From NCBI RefSeq assembly GCF_014654365.1, contig NZ_BNAY01000003.1, positions 248,001 through 312,000 of the forward strand: DNA of 64,000 nucleotides. The letters are read 5' to 3'. Below the pieces are notes generated by a model, which saw only the letters and a program-made list of their open reading frames with translations, was not told the DNA's origin and made no database searches. Position numbers and translations under genes: made by a program. This document shows, piece after piece, positions 39,356-46,719 of the stretch. Numbering within the stretch: position 1 is the first letter of the stretch; the number at the start of each line of letters is the position of its first letter. The DNA is from Amycolatopsis oliviviridis. Lineage in GTDB: Bacteria; Actinomycetota; Actinomycetes; Mycobacteriales; Pseudonocardiaceae.

Positions 39356-41236
39356 TTGACCACCCAGCCGACCGTCGCCGAGCAGATCGAAGGCCAGACC
39401 ATCCCCGCCCTGCTTCACCGCAACGCCCAGGAGTTCGGTGACCTGCCGGCGGTCACGTCACTCGACATCGAGGGCAAGCCGACCCTGAACTGGCGCGAAT
39501 TCCACGCCGCCATCGCGGAGGTTTCGCGCGGGCTCGCCGGACTCGGGGTCGGCACCCGCGACCGGGTGCTGATCATGGCGCCGAGCAGTCCCGAACACCT
39601 GATCGCCGACCTCGCCGCCGCGCATCTCGGCGCGATCCCCTGCACCGCGTACGCGACGCTCAGCCCGGAGCAGATCGGGTTCGTCGCCCGGCACAGCGCC
39701 GCCGGCGTCGTCGTGCTCGCCGGTGCCGAGGAACTCGGCCGCTGGTCGCAGGTCCTCGACGCACTGCCCGCGCTGCGGCACGTCGTCCTGCTCGACGCGT
39801 CCGTGCTGCCGGCGGACGACAAGCGGTTCCTGTCGTTCGCCGATCTTCGCGCGGCGGGCGCGGAGGCGCACGCGGCCGACCCGGCTGCGTTCGAGACGGC
39901 GTGGTCCGCGATCCGCCCGGACGACCCGCTGTCGATGATCTACACCTCCGGCACCACCGGCGACCCCAAGGGTGTCGTGCTGTCGCACCGCAACGCGATC
40001 CACGAGGCCAACGCGGTCATGCGGCTGCACGACTCGCCGATGCACGCCACGAACATCGCGTACCTGCCGCTCGCGCACATCGCCGAACGCGAACTGTCGA
40101 TCTACATGCCGATCGTGTGGGCCGGGCACGTGCACACCGTCGGCGATCCGGCCGCCGTCGTCGGCGCGCTGGGGCAGGTGCACCCGCTGAGCTTCTTCGG
40201 CGTCCCGCGGGTGTGGGAAAAGATGGTCGCGGGCCTGAAGAACCTGCTCGGTTCGCTGCCGGAGGAGAAGCGGGACGGCCTGATCGCCGCGAACGAACTC
40301 CTGCAGCAGGGCTACAAACTGCGCAGTGACGGCAAGGAGGTCCCGCCGGAGCTCGCGGAGAAGATCGCACAGACCGACGCCGCCGTGCTCGCGCCCATCC
40401 GGGCGATGCTGGGCCTGGACAAGATCGAGGTCGCTTCCAGCGGTGCCGCCGCGCTGCCGGTGGAGATCCTGTACTTCATCGCCGGGCTCGGCGTCGAGAT
40501 CCAGGAGGTCTGGGGGCTGTCCGAGACCACCGGCGCGGTCACCTCGAACACGCCGTCGGCGTTCAAGGCGGGCTCGGTCGGCCGCCCGCTGGAAGGCATC
40601 GAGGTCAAGGTGGCCGAGGACGGCGAACTCCTCGTCCGCGGCGCGATCGTGTTCCTCGGCTACCTGCAGGAGGACGGCACGATCAAACCGGACGTCGACG
40701 CCGACGGCTGGCTCGCCACCGGCGACATCGGGACGATCGACGAACGCGGCTTCGTCACGATCACCGACCGCAAGAAGGAACTGATCATCACTTCGAGCGG
40801 CAAGAACATCGCGCCGACGAAGATCGAAGGGCTGCTCAAGGAGCACCCGCTGATCGGGCAGGCCGTCGCGATCGGCGAGAAACGGCCGTACGTCACCGCG
40901 CTGATCGTGGTCGACGACGAGATCGCGCCGGGCTGGGCGGCCGCGAACGGCATCGAGCTCACCGAGGGCGAATCGCTCGCGGAGAACGCGCGGGTGCTCG
41001 CGGAGATCGAGAAGGCCGTCGAGGCGGCGAACGCGCGGCTGGCGCGGATCGAGCAGATCAAGCGGTACCACGTGATCCCGAAGGCGTGGACGCCGGAAAG
41101 CGGCGAGGTGACCCCGACGCTGAAGCTGAAGCGGCGGATCATCAACGACCGGTACGCACCGACGATCGCGGATCTCTACGCCGCTTCCTCCGACGCCTCT
41201 ACCGCTCAGGAGCCCGCTCCCGCCGCCGGTTCCTGA
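39356..41236 (+). CDS. Long-chain acyl-CoA synthetase (AMP-binding)
   Basis: 626 residues. AMP-binding motif YTSGTTGDPKGVVLSHRN, then IAYLPLAHIAERE, EVWGLSETTG, GWLATGDIGTIDERG, ITDRKKELIITSSGKNIAP and a C-terminal lysine region GEVTPTLKLKRR. It activates fatty acids with ATP and CoA. The TTG at 39356 has AGGAGG six bases upstream and gives the usual N-terminus TTQPTVAEQIEGQTIPALL; the GTG at 39323 lies in the operator and is rejected. Confidence 0.93.
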   Translation: MTTQPTVAEQIEGQTIPALLHRNAQEFGDLPAVTSLDIEGKPTLNWREFHAAIAEVSRGLAGLGVGTRDRVLIMAPSSPEHLIADLAAAHLGAIPCTAYATLSPEQIGFVARHSAAGVVVLAGAEELGRWSQVLDALPALRHVVLLDASVLPADDKRFLSFADLRAAGAEAHAADPAAFETAWSAIRPDDPLSMIYTSGTTGDPKGVVLSHRNAIHEANAVMRLHDSPMHATNIAYLPLAHIAERELSIYMPIVWAGHVHTVGDPAAVVGALGQVHPLSFFGVPRVWEKMVAGLKNLLGSLPEEKRDGLIAANELLQQGYKLRSDGKEVPPELAEKIAQTDAAVLAPIRAMLGLDKIEVASSGAAALPVEILYFIAGLGVEIQEVWGLSETTGAVTSNTPSAFKAGSVGRPLEGIEVKVAEDGELLVRGAIVFLGYLQEDGTIKPDVDADGWLATGDIGTIDERGFVTITDRKKELIITSSGKNIAPTKIEGLLKEHPLIGQAVAIGEKRPYVTALIVVDDEIAPGWAAANGIELTEGESLAENARVLAEIEKAVEAANARLARIEQIKRYHVIPKAWTPESGEVTPTLKLKRRIINDRYAPTIADLYAASSDASTAQEPAPAAGS

Positions 41237-41252
41237 CCCCCGCGAGCTGCTG

Positions 41253-41298
41253 GGAACGGTCCTTTCCTTGCGAAATTTTGCAAGGAAAGGACCGTTCC
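41253..41298. terminator. Hairpin repeat with 19-bp perfect arms
   Basis: GGAACGGTCCTTTCCTTGC and its complement with loop GAAATTTT, 16 bp after the acyl-CoA synthetase. It resembles the repeat at 32490 in its AT-rich loop. Confidence 0.75.
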
Positions 41299-41374
41299 TG
41301 GCGCGCGACAGGTCGGAAAGACACGACCTGTGCGTCCGTCGCGAAATGGGTCGCCGTCAGAGCCGTGCCGCTGC

Positions 41375-41380
41375 TAACTT
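41375..41380 (+). promoter_or_regulatory. -10 element of a leaderless promoter
   Basis: TAACTT ends exactly six bases before the GTG at 41387, and there is no ribosome-binding site. Confidence 0.45.
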
Positions 41381-41386
41381 GCGCCC

Positions 41387-42043
41387 GTGGATCTCTTCTC
41401 CCGCTCCTGGGCGGCGCTCCTCGCCGCCGTCGCCGAAACCCCCGACGAAGACTTCGCCAAACCGTCCGGCTGCGCCGGCTGGCTGGTGCAGGATCTGGTG
41501 TGCCACCTGGTGATCGACGCCCAGGACGTCCTGATCACCCTCGCGACCCCCGCCGAAACCGAACCCACGCGTGACGCGGTCAGCTATTGGGAGGTCACCG
41601 GCACGCCGCCCACCGGCGAGGACGACCTCGACGCGCTGATCGTGCGGCTCGCGGCCGCGTATCAGGAACCGCGGCTGCTCAAGTTCCACCTCGACGACAT
41701 CGGTTCCGCCGCGGGCCGGGCGGCAGTCCTCGCCGACCCGGGGGCGCGGGTCGCCACCCGCGATATCGTCCTGTCCGCGGGTGACTACCTGTCCGCGTAC
41801 GTCCTGGAATGGACGCTGCACCACCTCGACCTCGTCGCGCATCTGCCGCGGGTCGACGGGCCCGCCGCCGACAGTCTCGCCAGGACGCGGCAGATCCTGG
41901 AGGAGCGGACCGGGGAGAAGTTCCCCGAGTCGTTCTCCGACACCGACGCGCTCCTGGTCGGCACCGGACGCCGCGAAGCGACCGACGCGGAGAAGGCCGC
42001 CCTCGGCGACCTTGCCGCGAAGCTGCCCTTCGTCGTCGGCTGA
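41387..42043 (+). CDS. Mycothiol-dependent maleylpyruvate isomerase-like (MDMPI/DinB) protein
   Basis: 218 residues. The metal-binding DinB/MDMPI fold is suggested by SRSWAALLAAVAETPDEDFA, the strand with WLVQDLVCHLVIDAQDVLIT and YVLEWTLHHLDLVAHLP (metal-binding histidines). Family members use mycothiol as a cofactor or have unknown roles. It is flanked by two hairpin repeats, so it is probably a single transcription unit. Confidence 0.78.
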   Translation: MDLFSRSWAALLAAVAETPDEDFAKPSGCAGWLVQDLVCHLVIDAQDVLITLATPAETEPTRDAVSYWEVTGTPPTGEDDLDALIVRLAAAYQEPRLLKFHLDDIGSAAGRAAVLADPGARVATRDIVLSAGDYLSAYVLEWTLHHLDLVAHLPRVDGPAADSLARTRQILEERTGEKFPESFSDTDALLVGTGRREATDAEKAALGDLAAKLPFVVG

Positions 42044-42050
42044 CGGACGA

Positions 42051-42188
42051 GACCTGCGTGATCAGAGACGTGACTCGCGTGCTCAGACACGGGACTCGCG
42101 TGCTTGAAGGCGGAACACTCGAGTTCCGCCTCCAAACACGCGAGTCACGTCTTCAAACACGCGAGTCACGTCTCTGATCACGCAGGTC
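42051..42188. repeat. Nested 138-bp inverted repeat with 31-bp perfect outer arms
   Basis: Outer arms 42051-42081 and 42158-42188 (core CGTGATCAGAGACGTGACTC) are perfectly complementary. Inside lies a second hairpin built from GACTCGCGTG and GGCGGAAC around ACTCGAGT. ACTCGCGTG or its complement occurs four times. The right end contains the TCA (TGA stop) of the convergent SDR gene (42187-42189). The structure is bidirectional and very stable. Confidence 0.75.
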
Positions 42189-43080
42189 AGGCGGTCCGGG
42201 TCGACTCCGTCCATTTGCGCAGCCGGGGCGGGACACGCTTTTCGAGGCCGTAGTTCTCCAGATGCGCGCTGAAGACCTCGTCGAAGGCGCGCTGCACGGT
42301 CTCGGTGTCCCACACCGGCCGTTCGAGGATGGGCTGTTTCAGGAACGGCTGCCCCATGACGTGCAGTTGCGGCCCGTTGCAGCGGATCATCTGCCCGGTG
42401 ATCCCGTCGGCCCCGGGGCCGAGCAGGAAGAGCACGACCGGCGCGATCCGCGACGGCGTCCGGTCCGGCGGGCAGGACCGCAGCGATCGTTCGGACTTCC
42501 ACACCATCCGGGTGTGCGCGAGCGGGCAGACCGCGTTCACCCGGATCCCGCTCTCCTCCAGGTCCAGCGCCCAGGAGTAGGTGAGCGAAGCGACGGCTCC
42601 CTTGCTGGCGGCGTACACGCCGAGCTTGCGCTGGCCGAGCGACGCCCCGGACGAGATGTTGACGATCGAGCCCGGCCTCCCCCGCGCCACCATGGCCTTG
42701 ATCGCGGCGAGCCCGGTGTACATGACGCCCAGCACGTTCACCTCGACCAATTCGCGGGCCCGGTCGACGTCGTCCTCCCACGGCAGCGCCTCGTAGTTCA
42801 GGCCCGCGTTGTTGACCAGCCCGTCGATCGCGCCGAACTCGTCGAGACAGAGGTCGACGATCTCCTGCGCCTGTTTCGGATCCGCGACGCTGTGCCCGCT
42901 GGCGACCGCCCGGCCACCGAACCGGCGGATGTTGTCCGCCGTCCGCTCGGCCAGTACCCCGTCGACGTCGTTGACCACGACGGATCCGCCCGCCCTCGCC
43001 ACGTGTACCGCGAACGCCTCACCGAGGCCCCGACCCGCCCCGGTCACGACGACGGCCTTGTCGTCGAGCAAACCGTTCAT
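42187..43080 (-). CDS. Short-chain dehydrogenase/reductase (SDR)
   Basis: 297 residues. Classical SDR: cofactor motif VVTGAGRGLGEAFAVHVA, NDVDG acidic strand end (NAD preference), VNNAGLN, SSGASLG with the catalytic Ser, and YAASKGAVASL. C-terminal residues 220-297 extend beyond the usual fold. The family resembles steroid or fatty-acyl dehydrogenases; the substrate is unknown. The ATG at 43080 is used; the GTG at 43089 would overlap the Shine-Dalgarno AAAGGGG. The stop lies in a repeat. Confidence 0.87.
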   Translation of the reverse strand: MNGLLDDKAVVVTGAGRGLGEAFAVHVARAGGSVVVNDVDGVLAERTADNIRRFGGRAVASGHSVADPKQAQEIVDLCLDEFGAIDGLVNNAGLNYEALPWEDDVDRARELVEVNVLGVMYTGLAAIKAMVARGRPGSIVNISSGASLGQRKLGVYAASKGAVASLTYSWALDLEESGIRVNAVCPLAHTRMVWKSERSLRSCPPDRTPSRIAPVVLFLLGPGADGITGQMIRCNGPQLHVMGQPFLKQPILERPVWDTETVQRAFDEVFSAHLENYGLEKRVPPRLRKWTESTRTA

Positions 43081-43452
43081 CGCCTTCACCCCTTTGGCCC
43101 AGCCGGCCTTCCACCTCCAGGCCGGTCTCTACTCAGTGTTGGCCCATTCGGCCCAGCCGGAACTCAGGCGGCGGCGAACGGCGCCCCGGCTGCGCCGAGT
43201 GAGGCAGGGCCGATCGGTGCGCGGATACCGGCGGGCGAGTCAGCCCGCCGTCACTCGCCGGTCAGACGGCGTAGCTTGATCGGCCTAACAGGCGAAGGAT
43301 TCACCGGTCTTCTGTTCGTCTCCCTGTAGTCAGAGGCATACTGAACGTTGTTCGGCGGGACGGTTACTGCGACTCCCTCGTCGGCCTCGGACCAGGACAG
43401 GCAAGAATGCGAGGGAGCTAAGTTCACCCGATCGGGGGGAGGTGGTCACGGA
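43081..43452. other. Gene-free intergenic region between SDR and MFS
   Basis: No gene is supported. Two copies of TTTGGCCCAGCCGG-like sequence lie near 43092 and 43155. A 7-bp hairpin GGCGGGC/GCCCGCC is at 43230-43249. CATACT (43336-43341) could be a -10 for the MFS gene. Otherwise nothing stands out. Confidence 0.4.
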
Positions 43453-44667
43453 GTGAAGACGAACGCGGCGCCGCGGATGACCGCCGCCCTGGCGAACCGC
43501 GAGTTCCGTGCGCTCTGGCTCGCCGAGGTGCAGTCCCTCATCGGGGATCAGCTCACCATCGTCGCGCTGGCGATCCTCGTCTACGACCGCACCGGCTCGG
43601 CACTGCTGTCGGCGGTGGTCTACTCCCTGACCTTCCTGCCCGCGCTCGCCGGCGGCCTCGGCCTGTCCCAGCTGGCCGACCGCTACCCGCGACGCACCGT
43701 CCTCGTCTACTCGTCGCTGATCCAAGGCGTCCTGATCGCGGTCATGGCGATCCCCGGCACCCCGCTCCCCCTGTTGTGCGGGCTGGTGGTGCTGGCGCGG
43801 CTCGCGAACGCCCCCGGCAACGCGGCGCAGAACGCGCTGACCCGCGAGGTCTTCACCGACGACGACCTCTATCTCAAGAGCCAGGACATCCGGGGCATCT
43901 CGACCAACACCGCCATGCTGCTGGGCCTGGCGGGCGGCGGACTGCTGGTTTCGCAGGTCGGCGTGAGCTGGGCGCTGGCCCTGGACGCCACGACGTTCCT
44001 GTTGAGCGCGGTCTTGGTCCGCCTCTCGGTCTCCCGGCGGGCGGCGGCGTCCGACGGGAACGGCAGCTGGTTCGGCGCGGTGAAGCAGGTTTTCGGCAAC
44101 CGTCATCTGCGGGTGCTGGTCTGGTTCTCGTGGCTGGTCGGCCTGGCCGTCATCCCCGAAGGGCTCGCCGCGCCGCTCGCCGCCGAGATGGGCGTGGGGA
44201 AACAGGCCGTCGGCTGGCTGCTGGCCGCCGACCCGCTGGGCTTCGTCGTCGGGGCCTTCCTGCTGTCCCGCTTCGTCTCGGCGGAACAACGAAGGAAGCT
44301 GCTCGGCGTGCTGGCGGCACTGCCGATGGTCGCGCTGATCGCCTTCGCGCTCAAACCGGGGCTGATCCCGGCGTTGCTCCTGCTGGCCGCGGCGGGTGCC
44401 GCCGGGGCGTACCTGATCACGGTGAGCGCCACGTTCATCACCTGGGTCCCGAACGAGCTCCGGGGCGGTGCCGGTGGGGTGTATCGCACAGGGTTGCGGG
44501 TGGCTCAGGGAGTAGGGGCGGGACTCGGCGGGCTCGCCGCCGATCGGCTCGGGGCGGCGACCTCGGCCATCGCGCTGGCAGGCGTGGTGGGCCTGCTGCT
44601 GGCCGTGCTGGTCGCGCTCAGCTGGGGGCACATCAACGGATCCAGTCCGGAACCGTTGCTGTCATGA
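43453..44667 (+). CDS. MFS transporter, 12 TM
   Basis: 404 residues. MFS signatures FRALWLAEVQSLIGDQLTIV, LSQLADRYPRRTVLVYSSL, ARLANAPGNAAQNALTREVF. It resembles the multidrug or enterobactin-exporter (EntS-like) group, but the substrate is unknown. Start at GTG 43453 (MKTNAAPRMTAA); the upstream GGAGG is ten bases away, so ATG 43477 is a weaker alternative. Confidence 0.86.
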   Translation: MKTNAAPRMTAALANREFRALWLAEVQSLIGDQLTIVALAILVYDRTGSALLSAVVYSLTFLPALAGGLGLSQLADRYPRRTVLVYSSLIQGVLIAVMAIPGTPLPLLCGLVVLARLANAPGNAAQNALTREVFTDDDLYLKSQDIRGISTNTAMLLGLAGGGLLVSQVGVSWALALDATTFLLSAVLVRLSVSRRAAASDGNGSWFGAVKQVFGNRHLRVLVWFSWLVGLAVIPEGLAAPLAAEMGVGKQAVGWLLAADPLGFVVGAFLLSRFVSAEQRRKLLGVLAALPMVALIAFALKPGLIPALLLLAAAGAAGAYLITVSATFITWVPNELRGGAGGVYRTGLRVAQGVGAGLGGLAADRLGAATSAIALAGVVGLLLAVLVALSWGHINGSSPEPLLS

Positions 44668-45122
44668 GGAATCCACACTGGACGACCCTTGAGGCGGCAC
44701 TGCCGCCCGGTGGGTTCGTACTCGGAAATCCTGTCGGAACACTGCTTCAGCGCTCCAACCTTCGGCACCTGGCTCTACGGCACTCGGTTGAAAAGAAACG
44801 ACTCTCGATCAGAAGTCACGGCTCGACATGGTCTGACACCTCCCGGGAACCTCGCTGCGAACTAATACCTTGTCCGGGCTCAGAAGTCACGACTGGACAC
44901 TATCCGTCACCCCTTCCGCACCGCGTCTCGAAAAACATTCAGCTGTCAAGATCAGAAATCACGGGACACGATTGCCACCTCCGGTCGGTGTTCGCGGGCA
45001 CCCTCGCCGGTGTCGAACAACTGATGCGATGGGATGATACCGGCCGTGGAATACGAACGGTGTATCAGTCGGTACCGGTGAGATTACTCAACCGTGCCCT
45101 CCGCGCGGAAAAGAGGTAGCAA
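44668..45122. repeat. 455-bp gene-free region with three direct repeats spaced 71-72 bp
   Basis: GATCAGAAGTCACG (44807), GCTCAGAAGTCACG (44878) and GATCAGAAATCACG (44950) are direct copies 71 and 72 bp apart, each followed by a divergent stretch ending near CACC. The region is more AT-rich than its surroundings and precedes the GGDEF gene. Regulator binding sites in register or a small RNA array are both possible. Confidence 0.6.
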
Positions 45123-46568
45123 TTGCCAGCCGAGACCGGCGACGGCCGCCAGCACGGCGACGGCACCGGCGACCTTGACGAGCGAGCGGCGGCGGCCGCC
45201 GCGGAGAGCGGCGCACCGGTGACCGAGCGCGGGCAGGCAAGCCCGGAAGGTGACCAGGACGAACCGCCGCAACGCCATCCGTACGATCCCAGGGCCTGGG
45301 CACTGTGGCAACGGCCGAAGCGATTCATCGCGTTCCTTTTCGCGATGGAGGCCATCGGGATCGCGATCATGGTCTTCGCGACGATGAATTCCACGAATCC
45401 GGGGAAAACGGACTGGGTTCGTTTCGCGATTCTCGCCGTCGGCGCGACGGCGCATATTCAGCTCACCCAGCGGCAAGAAGAAAGGCGACGGGATCGCAGC
45501 CGTACCGTCCTCATCGACCTCACTGCGGTATGGACATTTCCCGCCGCGGTGATCCTGCCGCTTTCACTGACGCTTTCCATCATCGCGCTCGTCCGGATCC
45601 AGCATTGGTTCATCGCCCGGCGTCCCGCGCACAACTTCGTGTTCTCGTCGGTCACTCATGGCGTTTCGGTGACCTTGGCGTCGCTCACCTTCACCGCGTT
45701 CGGACCGCATGAATGGGGACGGATTTCCGGTTGGGGCACCATCGGCGAATTCGGCGTCCTGATCATCACCGGGATGGTCTTCGAAGCGGTGCAGATCGCC
45801 TACATCGGCGGCATCCTCGCGATCGGCTCGCCGAAGCGGCCTTCGGTGTCGACCGTGCTGGGCAACGCGGCGGACAACCTGCTGGAAGCCATCACGATCG
45901 GCCTCGGCGCGGTCACCGCGGTGCTGCTGTTGATCATGCCACCGATGGTGATCGTGATGGCCGTGGTGACGGTGGTGTTCAATCGGCTCGCCGAGATCGA
46001 CCAACTGCAAAACGACGCGCGGACGGACCCGAAAACCGGTGTTCTGAACATGCGCGGATGGTCGGAGTCGGCCGATCGGGCGCTCGGAAGGACCGCCCGA
46101 TCGGACGACAACCTGGCACTTCTGATGATTGATCTCGACCACTTCAAGTGGATTAACGACACTTATGGACATCCCGCGGGCGACGACGTGCTCCGCGATG
46201 TGGCACAGAAATTGGACGAGGTCACCCGGCCCGCCGACGTCATCGGCCGGTTCGGCGGCGAGGAATTCCTCGTGCTTCTCCCGGATATCGACGAAACGGC
46301 GGCGAAACTCGCCGCCGAGCGAGTGCGCAGCGCTATCGCAGAACTGCATATAGTGACTACCGACAAACGCGGCAGCCGGGTCACCATCTCGGGCCGGACC
46401 ACCTCGATCGGGGCGGCACTGTTCCCTCGTCACGGTGAATCCCTGGAAGAACTCTTGCACGCTTCCGACGCCGCCGTTTACGTCGCCAAGGAGAACGGCC
46501 GGAACCAGGTGCGGTTCGCCCAGGACGTGGAACGCCCCGCTCCGCCGGCCCTCGGCACCGAGGGCTGA
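45123..46568 (+). CDS. Membrane diguanylate cyclase (GGDEF)
   Basis: 481 residues. A Glu/Ala-rich cytoplasmic N-terminus (about 1-60), six to eight transmembrane segments (about 65-295), then a GGDEF domain (about 305-465): DARTDPKTGVLNMRGW, LLMIDLDHFKWINDTYGHPA, RFGGEEFLVLLPDI and AVYVAKENGRNQV. GGEEF is an active variant, making cyclic di-GMP from two GTP. The N-terminal sensor resembles MHYT/7TM-type input regions but is not assigned. TTG 45123 has AGAGG six bases upstream. Confidence 0.88.
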   Translation: MPAETGDGRQHGDGTGDLDERAAAAAAESGAPVTERGQASPEGDQDEPPQRHPYDPRAWALWQRPKRFIAFLFAMEAIGIAIMVFATMNSTNPGKTDWVRFAILAVGATAHIQLTQRQEERRRDRSRTVLIDLTAVWTFPAAVILPLSLTLSIIALVRIQHWFIARRPAHNFVFSSVTHGVSVTLASLTFTAFGPHEWGRISGWGTIGEFGVLIITGMVFEAVQIAYIGGILAIGSPKRPSVSTVLGNAADNLLEAITIGLGAVTAVLLLIMPPMVIVMAVVTVVFNRLAEIDQLQNDARTDPKTGVLNMRGWSESADRALGRTARSDDNLALLMIDLDHFKWINDTYGHPAGDDVLRDVAQKLDEVTRPADVIGRFGGEEFLVLLPDIDETAAKLAAERVRSAIAELHIVTTDKRGSRVTISGRTTSIGAALFPRHGESLEELLHASDAAVYVAKENGRNQVRFAQDVERPAPPALGTEG

Positions 46569-46719
46569 AGGGGCCCATCACCTCGTCCCACGCGGCGAAG
46601 GGCCCCTCGGCCACGTCACATGCGGGGAAAGCGTCCTTCAGCCCCTGGTCACCCACCTGGGCGAAACCCGGGGGTTATCCGGATGTCGGCCCCGATCGGC
46701 GGATGGCACCCTGAACGGC
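46569..46719. repeat. Degenerate hairpin repeat after the GGDEF gene
   Basis: GGGGCCC (46570-46576) and GGGCCCC pair across about 22 bases. CGTCCTTCA (about 46632-46640) is the TGAAGGACG arm of the 32490-type repeat. The copies look mutated. The PLA2 gene follows. Confidence 0.4.

Noticed and set aside
44807..44963. CRISPR array
   Set aside because: Three copies only, repeats of 14 nt, spacers of about 57 nt and no cas gene.
45065..45476. Minus-strand frames overlapping the start of the GGDEF gene
   Set aside because: They are antisense to a coding region with clear AGAGG-TTG start and have no recognisable domain.
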